In this document: positions 1 through 5,750 of the stretch, one piece after another
How the letters are laid out: every line of letters starts with the position of its first letter
Numbering within the stretch: the first letter of the stretch is position 1
DNA from: Actinomycetota bacterium
Lineage (GTDB): Bacteria; Actinomycetota; Actinomycetes; Nanopelagicales; Nanopelagicaceae
Length of the DNA: 6,922 nucleotides
NCBI GenBank assembly: GCA_009703165.1
Contig: WLGP01000047.1
Coordinates: 1 to 6,922 of the forward strand
Reading direction: 5' to 3'
Notes under the pieces: model-generated
Seen by the model: the letters and a program-made list of their open reading frames with translations, nothing else
Databases searched by the model: none
What the model was told of the DNA's origin: nothing
Translations under genes and position numbers: made by a program

Positions 1-35
1 GGTCGATCGCAGTGCAGTTAAACGCTGTGGGTAAG
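1..35. other. Window edge downstream of rnhB
   Basis: Thirty-five bases follow the rnhB stop in its reading direction. They hold no start codon (ATG, GTG or TTG) on the minus strand and no terminator-like hairpin. In other actinobacteria a DUF2469 gene often follows rnhB, but nothing here shows it. Confidence 0.4.
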
Positions 36-647
36 TTAGAGAAGGGCTGCGATATTTGAGAAAGATCTGCGATGAATGGCTGTGACACCATACTTTTTCA
101 AGGCATCCGTATGGCTCTTGGTGATGTACCCCTTATGTGATTTCAATCCGTACTCTGGGTAGATCAGATCAAGTTCACGCATAATCCGATCACGGGTGAC
201 CTTTGCAATAATCGATGCAGCGCTGATACAGGTAACGACTTGATCGCCCTTCCAGACTGCAAGGTTAGGTAGCGCTAGCCCCTCAATGGCATAACCATCG
301 GTAAGAACATATGCCGGCGTTACATCTAACCCCTGCACCGCTCGGCGCATTCCATCGAGGTTGGCTGCATGTACGCCACGAGAATCGATCTCTTCATTGG
401 TGATGACAACTACAGAAACTGAGAGCGCAGCATCTGTCACAACGTCAAAGAGCTCTTCGCGAACTTTTTCGGAGATCTCTTTTGAATCACGTACTAAGGA
501 AAGTTGAGCAGAGTGTGGATCTTTCAAGATAACGGATGCAACAACAAGAGGGCCTGCACATGCGCCACGACCTGCCTCATCTACTCCTGCAAGCGGTGAA
601 ATACCTGCTGCATAGAGGCGATCTTCAATGACCTTATCGTCGCTCAC
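36..647 (-). CDS. rnhB: Ribonuclease HII
   Basis: This 203-residue protein is the endonuclease that cuts the RNA strand of RNA-DNA hybrids and nicks at single ribonucleotides misincorporated in DNA. It acts in the cytoplasm and needs Mg or Mn. The N-terminal motif GVDEAGRG (residues 21-28) gives catalytic Asp23 and Glu24. Asp117 (in LTDGY) and Asp135 (in WKGD) complete the four-acid site, followed by the family signature ISAASIIAKVTRD at 141-153. The C-terminal GYITKSHTDALKKYG element (173-187) is also typical, and the length is normal for a one-domain type 2 enzyme. The start is GTG at 645-647, sharing bases with the TGA stop of lepB (GTGA overlap), so translation is probably coupled to lepB. 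The stop is TAA. The rplS-lepB-rnhB order is common in actinobacteria. Identification is firm. Confidence 0.97.
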   Translation of the reverse strand: MSDDKVIEDRLYAAGISPLAGVDEAGRGACAGPLVVASVILKDPHSAQLSLVRDSKEISEKVREELFDVVTDAALSVSVVVITNEEIDSRGVHAANLDGMRRAVQGLDVTPAYVLTDGYAIEGLALPNLAVWKGDQVVTCISAASIIAKVTRDRIMRELDLIYPEYGLKSHKGYITKSHTDALKKYGVTAIHRRSFSNIAALL

Positions 648-1297
648 TTTGTAGCAAGAGGATCCTGAGATGGAATTAAACCGATGCGATTAAATGGCCA
701 GATTGTTGCAACTACTTGACCTGTAATCTTTTCAACAGGAACCATTCCATTGTTCACATCATCTTGATGCACGCGTGAATCTCCACTTGCACCACGATGA
801 TCGCCCATCACCCAGACTTTGCCTTCAGGGACAGTGATATTGAAATCTGTATCACTGGGTGTATTTCCCGCAAAGATATATGGCTCAGATGTTGGCTTAC
901 CGTTAATGGTGAGAACCTGATCTTTAGCTACGACGTTATCTCCGGCAACGCCAATAACGCGCTTAACAAGATACTGCTTTGCTGGGTTTGGAATGACGCC
1001 GACAAGAACGAGGCCTTCACGGACTGCGCCAATGATCGCATTTTCAGATGTAGAACTTGCATCAGGAAGCCAGCCTGCAGGATCACGGAAGACAATGACA
1101 TCTCCACGCGAAATATCATTTCCAATAAATGGCAGGCGGTTAACAGCTACGCGATCTTTAACCTGCAGCGTATTTTCCATCGAACCTGATGGGATATAGA
1201 AAAACTGTACGAGGAAGGATTTAATAAGGAGCGAAACAAGAAGAGCGAGAACGACCAAAAGTGGTAATTCGCGAAGGAGTGAACCTTTGCGCTTCAT
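644..1297 (-). CDS. lepB: Signal peptidase I (type I leader peptidase)
   Basis: This 217-residue membrane-anchored serine protease removes signal peptides from secreted proteins on the outer face of the cytoplasmic membrane. A short basic N-terminus (MKRKGSLLRE) precedes one hydrophobic segment at about residues 11-31. The motif IPSGSM (35-40) holds the nucleophile Ser39. YLVKRVIGVAGD (109-120) supplies the general-base Lys112, and GDHRGASGDSR (165-175) is the conserved family box E. The stretch at about 72-107, between the nucleophile and lysine regions, forms an extended loop; a longer loop here is familiar in actinobacterial LepB. The ATG start lies 19 bp after the rplS stop with no recognisable Shine-Dalgarno sequence, so initiation may depend on coupling or a weak site. 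Both catalytic residues are present, so the enzyme should be active. Confidence 0.97.
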   Translation of the reverse strand: MKRKGSLLRELPLLVVLALLVSLLIKSFLVQFFYIPSGSMENTLQVKDRVAVNRLPFIGNDISRGDVIVFRDPAGWLPDASSTSENAIIGAVREGLVLVGVIPNPAKQYLVKRVIGVAGDNVVAKDQVLTINGKPTSEPYIFAGNTPSDTDFNITVPEGKVWVMGDHRGASGDSRVHQDDVNNGMVPVEKITGQVVATIWPFNRIGLIPSQDPLATK

Positions 1298-1316
1298 CTA
1301 TGAAAGAGCGCTAAGA

Positions 1317-1865
1317 CTATTCAGCTTTTTTATCAGCTGAGGTCTCATCCGTTGCGACCTCTGCTGAAGCTTCTGCTTCAACTGCAACTTCAGCCTCAAC
1401 CGCTGGAGTCTCAACAACTGCCTCAACTACTGGCTCAACTGCAACCTCAGCAACAACCTCAGCAACAACCTCAACGATTGGTTCTGGTGTTGAAAGAATT
1501 CCATCGCCGTAACCTTCGATGCCATCGCGCTTTTCGCGAATCTTGGCAGCCTTACCGCGAAGATCGCGGAGGTAGTAGAGCTTTGCGCGACGAACATCGC
1601 CCTTCTTGACGAGTTCAATCTTTTCGATCACTGGTGTGTGAACTGGGAATGTACGCTCGACACCAACGCCGTATGAAACCTTACGGATGGTAAATGTCTC
1701 GCGAACACCATCGCCCTGGCGACGGATAACGATTCCTTGGAAGACCTGGATACGGCTCTTTGAACCTTCGATCACGCGGACGTGAATCTTGAGCTCATCG
1801 CCTGCGCGGAACTGTGGGATGTCCTTGCGCAATGACTTGGCATCGACGGCATCGAGAATGTTCAT
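1317..1865 (-). CDS. rplS: 50S ribosomal protein L19 with long acidic C-terminal tail
   Basis: Residues 1-121 form a complete bacterial L19, a large-subunit protein near the 30S-50S interface. They include [13 protein letters not shown] (19-31), [14 protein letters not shown] (38-51), [18 protein letters not shown] (59-76) and [18 protein letters not shown] (92-109). The E. coli protein ends at about 115 residues. Here about 60 further residues follow (123-182), made almost entirely of Val, Ala and Glu with a few Pro, Thr and Ser. I count 14 Glu and 2 Asp against 2 Lys in this tail, so it is strongly acidic and probably disordered, unlike the basic core. Part of it is encoded by a perfect 12-bp tandem repeat. 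The ATG start has a good Shine-Dalgarno sequence. The gene leads the rplS-lepB-rnhB cluster. The L19 identity is firm; the role of the tail is unknown. Confidence 0.97.
   Translation of the reverse strand: MNILDAVDAKSLRKDIPQFRAGDELKIHVRVIEGSKSRIQVFQGIVIRRQGDGVRETFTIRKVSYGVGVERTFPVHTPVIEKIELVKKGDVRRAKLYYLRDLRGKAAKIREKRDGIEGYGDGILSTPEPIVEVVAEVVAEVAVEPVVEAVVETPAVEAEVAVEAEASAEVATDETSADKKAE
1445..1468 (-). repeat. 12-bp tandem duplication inside the rplS tail
   Basis: The unit CCTCAGCAACAA (plus strand) occurs twice in perfect tandem at 1445-1456 and 1457-1468. Partial copies flank it: CCTCAACG follows and GCAA precedes. On the coding strand it reads as in-frame GAGGTTGTTGCT units, giving Glu-Val-Val-Ala repeats near residues 132-140 of L19. 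The unit is a multiple of three, so changes in copy number would keep the frame. Confidence 0.85.
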
Positions 1866-1965
1866 TTTCTTCCTCAGGTTTCTTTTCGCTTCAATTCAAG
1901 CACATGCTGTAGTAGCTGCGCAGACGGCCTATCTTGCCATAAAAGGGGGCCCCAGCGTAAATCGG
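1866..1965. other. 100-bp gap between the monophosphatase gene and rplS
   Basis: This gap must hold the end of the monophosphatase transcript and probably the rplS promoter and leader. It contains the GGGGCCCC palindrome at 1946-1953. On the minus strand this reads GGGGCCCCC followed by TTTT, but it has no room for a loop beyond a 3-bp stem, so it is not a convincing terminator. An 8-bp palindrome CTGCGCAG lies at 1916-1923. No TANNNT -10 box with a matching -35 stands out for rplS; the best minus-strand candidate, CAAGAT, is weak. No small gene is supported here. Confidence 0.5.
1871..1875 (-). promoter_or_regulatory. Shine-Dalgarno site of rplS
   Basis: The minus strand reads GAGGA here (GAGGAAGAAAATG in context), ending five bases before the rplS ATG. 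This is the clearest ribosome binding site in the window and confirms that start. It contrasts with the starts of sepH, psuG and parC, which have no Shine-Dalgarno sequence. Confidence 0.75.
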
Positions 1966-2754
1966 CTAGATCTGCACGCCTGCGAGCGCAGCCTGGAGCT
2001 CATCGAAGAGGCCAGCCCCGGCGGCCACGGTGAGTTTGCGCGCCCCATCTCCGAGGTGGGCAACCTGCGCCCCGGCCTCAGTGGCAACTAAGGCACCTGC
2101 TGCCCAATCCCACTCTTTGAGGCCGCGCTCAAAGTAACCATCGAGTGCGCCCATTCCTACATGGCAGAGATCAACGGCTGCAGATCCCATCCGTCTGATG
2201 TCACGAATACGAGGCAGAAGGGATGCAACCATCGCAATCTGTTCGGTGCGATCTGCAACGTCGTAGGCAAATCCAGTGCCAAGTAATGCGCGATCTAGAG
2301 AGATAGAAGATGTCGAGCGAATCTTTTCTCCGTTATGGAATGCACCTTCCCCGCGGACTGCATGCCAGAGTGAATTAATCGTTGGAGCAGCAACGACACC
2401 GACAAGTGAACCGGCCTCATCACGAGCTGCGATGCTCACATTCCAACCAGGTAATCCGTAGAAGTAATTGACAGTTCCATCCAGTGGATCGATTACCCAG
2501 GTAATTCCCGACTTACTTACTCGAGCCGCACCTTCTTCGGCAACGATCCCATCATCTGGGCGTGCGCGCAGAATGCTCTCGACAATGAGAGCCTCGGCCT
2601 TCTCATCCATCTGTGTGGCAAAGTCGATCGCCGTGGACTTTTCTGTCAGGTCAAAGTGAGAGGGGCGCTCCATCAGAAGTTGCGCTGCCTGACCGGCCAC
2701 ATCGTGGGCAAGGGCCAACAATTCTGCGGAAAGGGGCGAGGTCTCTGGGGTCAT
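1966..2754 (-). CDS. Inositol-monophosphatase-family phosphatase
   Basis: This 262-residue protein is a Mg-dependent, Li-sensitive-type phosphomonoesterase of the inositol monophosphatase fold, presumably cytoplasmic (no signal peptide or membrane segment). AEEG at 72-75 gives the metal ligand Glu73. WVIDPLDGTVNYFYG (86-100) gives Asp89 and Asp92. EWDWAAGALVATEAGA (214-229) gives the third aspartate, Asp216. Length is typical. The family in actinobacteria includes inositol-1-phosphatase (inositol and phosphatidylinositol synthesis), histidinol-phosphatase HisN and PAP phosphatase CysQ; sequence alone does not separate these, so no symbol is given. It starts with ATG, diverging from sepH, and a -10-like hexamer lies six bases upstream, suggesting a leaderless mRNA. 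The last about 120 bp are about 70% G+C, well above the rest of the gene. Confidence 0.92.
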   Translation of the reverse strand: MTPETSPLSAELLALAHDVAGQAAQLLMERPSHFDLTEKSTAIDFATQMDEKAEALIVESILRARPDDGIVAEEGAARVSKSGITWVIDPLDGTVNYFYGLPGWNVSIAARDEAGSLVGVVAAPTINSLWHAVRGEGAFHNGEKIRSTSSISLDRALLGTGFAYDVADRTEQIAMVASLLPRIRDIRRMGSAAVDLCHVGMGALDGYFERGLKEWDWAAGALVATEAGAQVAHLGDGARKLTVAAGAGLFDELQAALAGVQI

Positions 2755-2760
2755 ATCCGC

Positions 2761-2766
2761 ACTTTA
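2761..2766 (-). promoter_or_regulatory. Candidate -10 element of the monophosphatase gene
   Basis: The minus strand reads TAAAGT, matching the actinobacterial TANNNT pattern, followed by six bases (GCGGAT) and the ATG. That spacing would place the transcription start at or next to the start codon, as in leaderless mRNAs, and no Shine-Dalgarno sequence is present. No -35 match is seen; at 17-18 bp spacing it would lie inside the start of sepH. Confidence 0.5.
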
Positions 2767-2771
2767 TCGGT

Positions 2772-2777
2772 TATTCT
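2772..2777 (+). promoter_or_regulatory. Candidate -10 element of sepH
   Basis: TATTCT matches TANNNT and is followed by seven bases (GCGCTTC) before the sepH ATG. This fits a leaderless transcript beginning at the A of the start codon. No Shine-Dalgarno or -35 match is visible; a -35 at normal spacing would fall on the start codon of the divergent gene. It also supports starting sepH at 2785 rather than at the upstream in-frame ATG. Confidence 0.55.
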
Positions 2778-2784
2778 GCGCTTC

Positions 2785-3672
2785 ATGAGCGAACTGCGGT
2801 TAACGGGTAAGAACCCTGAAGGTACCCACATCACTCTTACAAATGGCACAGGCGAAGAATTCACAGTCCGCATCAGCGACACATTGCGTGCCACAGTCAA
2901 TCAGCCACGTTTGAGCGCAGTTGTTGCAACTGACGACGAGCAGATCATGAGCGTCAAAGAGATTCAGCGCCGTCTTCGCGCTGGAGAGACAATGGATGCA
3001 ATCGCCCGCGATGGTCGCATCAGCGTGGAGAAGGTCGAACGCTTTGCTGGACCGATCTTGCAAGAGCGCGTCTACATTTTGGATCAAGCATTTGCTGTGG
3101 TCTTGCGTAAAGAGAGCGCTCGCGATCAAGAAACTTTTGAAGATGTAGTCATCGCCCGCCTTGCACCAATGGGCGTAGATAGCGATTCACTCTCGTGGAA
3201 TGCATGGCGTATCGATGATGGCACCTGGACAATCGACTTGAGCTATCCCAACCGCGATGGCCACGGCAGTGCAACATGGAACTTCGATCTCAATCGACGT
3301 TCAGTTACTGCAACGAATGAGAATGCACGATGGATGCTCGGCCAAGAGCCAGCACCGCGCACCCAGACTCCTGGCTTAGTACATGCAGAGCCAACTCACC
3401 CTTCACGTATTGTCGATTCTCTTTCACATCTAGATGTAGTAGCCGAACCAGAGGCAGAGCCAGTTCGCGAGACTCCTCGACTTGTAGCAATCCGTGAGAC
3501 ACCTGGCGAAGAAGATCGCGCTGAAGGAATCTCTGGCCGCGCCAAGGTTCCATCATGGGATGAAATCATGTTTGGTCGCCCAGCCGCACCTACACCATCT
3601 TCGTCTTCTTTATCTTCGTCACAAGATGAGTTTCCAGATAACGATCCCTTTGATGAGGATCTCTTTAAGTAA
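2785..3672 (+). CDS. sepH: Cell-division protein SepH (FtsZ-associated, DUF3071)
   Basis: This 295-residue cytoplasmic protein belongs to the actinobacterial SepH family, which binds FtsZ and promotes Z-ring assembly at division sites. The N-terminal domain starts MSELRLTGKNPEGTHITL, as family members do. A helix-turn-helix-like segment at about 56-92 (SVKEIQRRLRAGETMDAI, then VEKVERFAGPILQERVYI) is the domain required for FtsZ contact in characterised homologues. A conserved-looking region rich in Trp follows (WNAWRIDDGTWTIDL, 138-152). A low-complexity Pro/Glu linker (187-250) leads to the conserved C-terminal motif RAKVPSWDEIMFGRP (252-266), then a Ser-rich and acidic tail ending DPFDEDLFK. 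The frame is open upstream to an ATG at 2656, but those 43 codons are antisense to the monophosphatase gene and do not resemble SepH. The start at 2785 is therefore chosen. The gene converges on its right neighbour. Confidence 0.94.
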   Translation: MSELRLTGKNPEGTHITLTNGTGEEFTVRISDTLRATVNQPRLSAVVATDDEQIMSVKEIQRRLRAGETMDAIARDGRISVEKVERFAGPILQERVYILDQAFAVVLRKESARDQETFEDVVIARLAPMGVDSDSLSWNAWRIDDGTWTIDLSYPNRDGHGSATWNFDLNRRSVTATNENARWMLGQEPAPRTQTPGLVHAEPTHPSRIVDSLSHLDVVAEPEAEPVRETPRLVAIRETPGEEDRAEGISGRAKVPSWDEIMFGRPAAPTPSSSSLSSSQDEFPDNDPFDEDLFK

Positions 3673-3692
3673 CCCCTGCAGTAAAAAGAGAT
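3673..3692. other. Convergent 20-bp gap between sepH and the phosphatase gene
   Basis: Two convergent genes end here with only 20 bp between stops. It holds CTGCAG and the AT-rich pair GTAAA (3681-3685) and TTTAC (3692-3696), which could form only a weak 5-bp stem. No intrinsic terminator with a G+C stem and T-run is visible for either strand, so transcripts may overlap or end by another mechanism. Confidence 0.5.
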
Positions 3693-4799
3693 TTACAAAT
3701 ACGAGCGCGTTAAGAGCGCAACCGTTGATTCAATATCGCTCAGCCCACCATGATGGCCGACCATCTCGCCCTCTTTTTCGGCGCGATCTGGATCTAGTAA
3801 TACAAGGCCACCGTGTGCAATTGCAATGAGATCTCCCATGCGATCTGATGCATCAGCGCTGACATGTGCACCAAAAAGGTGCGATGCAATCGCCTCTTCG
3901 CGAGTATGGATCGTGGCGCGTTCACCAAAGAACTCTCGCCACTTTCCTGCATAGTCAAGTCGGGCAGCCGGTGAATCTACGGATTCATCAAGATAGAGAT
4001 GACGGGCACGTGGCTCACCTGCCACGGTTGTGATGCCGTCGAGCAGCGAGTTATCTACGCCAAGGATGATCTTCTCTTCCACATTGATCATCCCGTGATC
4101 TGCAGTCAACCAAATGCGTGTGCCGCGTGGAAGTTTCATGACAAGTGCTGAAAGAAATGCATCAATACTTGTCAGCGCAGCCAGCCACTTATCTGATCCG
4201 ACGCCATCGCTATGTCCGGCAGAATCTAAATCATTGAGATAGAGATAGACAAACGATGGAGTTGCCTTCAACGCTGCAGCAGTCTTTTCAATGAGATCTG
4301 TCTGAATATTTGCACCGCTATAGGTGGCACCGCGAAAGACTGCTTGGGTAAAACCTGTCAGCTCATATCGCTTTGCTGCAACGTGGGTGACAGAGATTGC
4401 GCTATCTCGTGCACGTTCAAAGAGGGTTGGAATCGGTTGCCAGATTGTGGGATCGACACGTTCATCCCACTTCAATGAATTCAGAATACGTCCACCACTT
4501 CGTGGAACGCGCACGGTATATCCGAGCATGCCATGTGTGCCTGGAAGTTCACCGGTCATCAACGTTGCAAGACTTGTCGCAGTCGTTGATGGAAATGATG
4601 TGCGCAGTGATCCTGCATGTGTAAGGGATGCAATTGTTGGAATCAGATCCTTATAGGTTTCTAGGACATCTGCGCCAAGGCCATCGATGAGAAAGAGCAG
4701 CTCGCGACCTGCAGGGCTTTCGATAATCTCAAGTCGATTATCAGCATCAGCCAAGCCAAGGGATGCAAAGATCGATGGCGTGATATCGGCTAAGTGCAC
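3693..4799 (-). CDS. Alkaline-phosphatase-superfamily nucleotide pyrophosphatase/phosphodiesterase-like protein
   Basis: This 368-residue enzyme has the full two-metal site of the type I phosphodiesterase/nucleotide pyrophosphatase branch. LIDGLG (37-42) gives Asp39. SFPSTTATSLATLMTG (68-83) carries the expected nucleophile Thr73. YLNDLDSAGHSDG (187-199) gives Asp192 and His196. TADHGM (232-237) gives Asp234 and His235. GHHGGLSD (348-355) gives the last histidine. It should hydrolyse a phosphodiester or phosphomonoester, but the substrate is not evident. There is no signal peptide or transmembrane segment, so a cytoplasmic location is inferred, unlike classical secreted alkaline phosphatases. 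The start is GTG at 4797-4799; an in-frame TGA four codons upstream leaves no earlier choice. It diverges from psuG and converges on sepH. A phosphatase of this kind close to sepH is, from memory, also seen in other actinobacteria. Confidence 0.9.
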   Translation of the reverse strand: MHLADITPSIFASLGLADADNRLEIIESPAGRELLFLIDGLGADVLETYKDLIPTIASLTHAGSLRTSFPSTTATSLATLMTGELPGTHGMLGYTVRVPRSGGRILNSLKWDERVDPTIWQPIPTLFERARDSAISVTHVAAKRYELTGFTQAVFRGATYSGANIQTDLIEKTAAALKATPSFVYLYLNDLDSAGHSDGVGSDKWLAALTSIDAFLSALVMKLPRGTRIWLTADHGMINVEEKIILGVDNSLLDGITTVAGEPRARHLYLDESVDSPAARLDYAGKWREFFGERATIHTREEAIASHLFGAHVSADASDRMGDLIAIAHGGLVLLDPDRAEKEGEMVGHHGGLSDIESTVALLTRSYL

Positions 4800-4805
4800 A
4801 GGGAT

Positions 4806-4811
4806 ATGTTC
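4806..4811 (-). promoter_or_regulatory. Weak candidate -10 element of the phosphatase gene
   Basis: The minus strand reads GAACAT six bases before the GTG start. It keeps the two most important -10 bases (A at position 2, T at position 6) but not the first T. No Shine-Dalgarno sequence precedes the GTG. Spacing fits a leaderless start like the neighbouring genes, but the match alone is poor. Confidence 0.25.
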
Positions 4812-4818
4812 TCACGGG

Positions 4819-4824
4819 TATTGT
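4819..4824 (+). promoter_or_regulatory. Candidate -10 element of psuG
   Basis: TATTGT matches TANNNT and is followed by seven bases (TGCCGCC) before the GTG start of psuG. No Shine-Dalgarno or clear -35 is present. The arrangement again fits a leaderless mRNA, here starting directly at GTG, and would drive psuG and the downstream kinase. Confidence 0.5.
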
Positions 4825-4831
4825 TGCCGCC

Positions 4832-5731
4832 GTGAGTATCCAGTATTCAAAAGAAGTTGCAGCCGCCCTCAAATCTGGCGCGCCCCTTGTTGCCCTCGAA
4901 TCAACAATTATTAGCCATGGCCTTCCACGCCCATCAAATTTGAGCGTTGCCATCGAAGTAGAAGAGATTGTCCGCGCACATGGCGCAGTTCCGGCAACGA
5001 TTGCCATCCTCGATGGCGTTGTACATGTAGGCCTTGAGGCAGATCAACTCGTTGCTATCGCAAACCGCGACGATATTGCTAAGGCATCGATCCGCGATCT
5101 TGCGATGATCAGTGCGGCAAAGACAAGTGCTGCAACAACAGTTGCCGCAACCTCTCATATTGCCCAGCTTGCTGGAATCTCAGTCTTTGCAACAGGTGGC
5201 CTCGGTGGCGTCCATCGCGGTGCCAATGAATCCTTCGATGAATCTGCCGATCTTGGTGCACTGGGCAAGTTAGATATCGCAATTGTCTGCGCCGGCGTTA
5301 AATCAATCCTTGATGTGGGCGCCACTCTGGAACGTCTTGAGACTCTCTCTATCGGCCTTGTTGGATATAAGACAAACGCCTTTCCTGGTTTCTATCTCAC
5401 CGACTCTGGCTTTACTCTCGAACACCGCGTTGAGAGCGCAGCGCAGATTGCTGCCATCATCAAAGCTCGTCGCGAATTAAGTACAGATTCGACATCTCTT
5501 GTCATTGCAAACCCTGTGAAAGTTGAGATGGATCGCACGCGCCATGATGCAATTCTCAAGAGCGGACTTGCTGGTGCTGCCGCTCAAGGAATTACCGGCA
5601 AGGCTGTGACACCGTTCTTGCTCGAACACTTCCACACAGCAAGTGATGGAGAGTCGCTGAAGGTAAATATTGAGATCATCAAATCAAATAGCGCACTCGC
5701 TGCCGATATTGCAGTAGCGCTGACAAAGTAA
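4832..5731 (+). CDS. psuG: Pseudouridine-5'-phosphate glycosidase
   Basis: This 299-residue protein matches the PsuG/YeiN family, which reversibly splits the C-C glycosidic bond of pseudouridine 5'-phosphate to uracil and ribose 5-phosphate using a divalent metal. Family blocks run in order: VALESTIISHGLPRPSN (20-36, catalytic-region Glu23); AAKTSAATTVAAT (95-107, with Lys97, the expected Schiff-base-type lysine); FATGGLGGVHRG (119-130); DESADLGALG (136-145, metal-binding acid region); and CAGVKSILDVGATLERLET (153-171, Lys157). Then come GYKTNAFPGFY (178-188), IANPV (225-229) and the C-terminal NIEIIKSNSALAADIAVAL (279-297). Length is normal. The start is GTG with a -10-like box seven bases upstream and no Shine-Dalgarno sequence. 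A PfkB kinase follows after 19 bp, the usual partner of psuG. The enzyme is predicted to be cytoplasmic and intact. Confidence 0.95.
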   Translation: MSIQYSKEVAAALKSGAPLVALESTIISHGLPRPSNLSVAIEVEEIVRAHGAVPATIAILDGVVHVGLEADQLVAIANRDDIAKASIRDLAMISAAKTSAATTVAATSHIAQLAGISVFATGGLGGVHRGANESFDESADLGALGKLDIAIVCAGVKSILDVGATLERLETLSIGLVGYKTNAFPGFYLTDSGFTLEHRVESAAQIAAIIKARRELSTDSTSLVIANPVKVEMDRTRHDAILKSGLAGAAAQGITGKAVTPFLLEHFHTASDGESLKVNIEIIKSNSALAADIAVALTK

Positions 5732-5734
5732 TCC

Positions 5735-5740
5735 AAGGGA
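5735..5740 (+). promoter_or_regulatory. Probable Shine-Dalgarno site of the PfkB kinase
   Basis: AAGGGA lies in the 19-bp gap after the psuG stop, ten bases before the kinase ATG. It is an imperfect but plausible ribosome binding site, consistent with the kinase being translated from the psuG transcript. A TAGATT hexamer overlaps the rest of the gap, four bases before the ATG; that is too close for a leaderless promoter. Confidence 0.45.
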
Positions 5741-5750
5741 TAGATTCGCC

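Noticed and set aside
797..1189. Plus-strand open frame of 130 codons opposite lepB
   Set aside because: It lies fully inside lepB on the other strand, with no recognisable motif and no start signal.
1352..1609. Gln/Leu/Pro-rich plus-strand frame opposite the L19 tail
   Set aside because: It is a low-complexity shadow of the Val/Ala/Glu repeat codons on the minus strand.
1945..1957. GGGGCCCC palindrome followed by T-run on the minus strand as an intrinsic terminator
   Set aside because: A perfect palindrome with no spacer leaves at most a 3-bp stem once a loop is allowed, which is too weak to call a terminator.
1789..2091. Open plus-strand frame of 100 codons across the rplS/monophosphatase gap
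   Set aside because: It is antisense to two well-supported genes over most of its length, has no ribosome binding site and no family resemblance. Its openness follows from the G+C-rich opposite strand.
2656..2784. Upstream in-frame extension of sepH to an ATG at 2656
   Set aside because: These 43 codons are antisense to the monophosphatase N-terminus and do not look like SepH. The family-like N-terminus MSELRL begins at 2785 with a -10 box at the right distance.
2800..3129. Minus-strand open frame of 109 codons opposite sepH, rich in Cys
   Set aside because: The cysteines are a by-product of antisense reading of alanine and threonine codons. They show no ordered metal-binding spacing, and the plus-strand gene is clearly real.
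3681..3696. GTAAA/TTTAC inverted pair as a bidirectional terminator between sepH and the phosphatase gene
   Set aside because: The stem is 5 bp, mostly A-T, lacks a clear T-run and overlaps the phosphatase stop codon.
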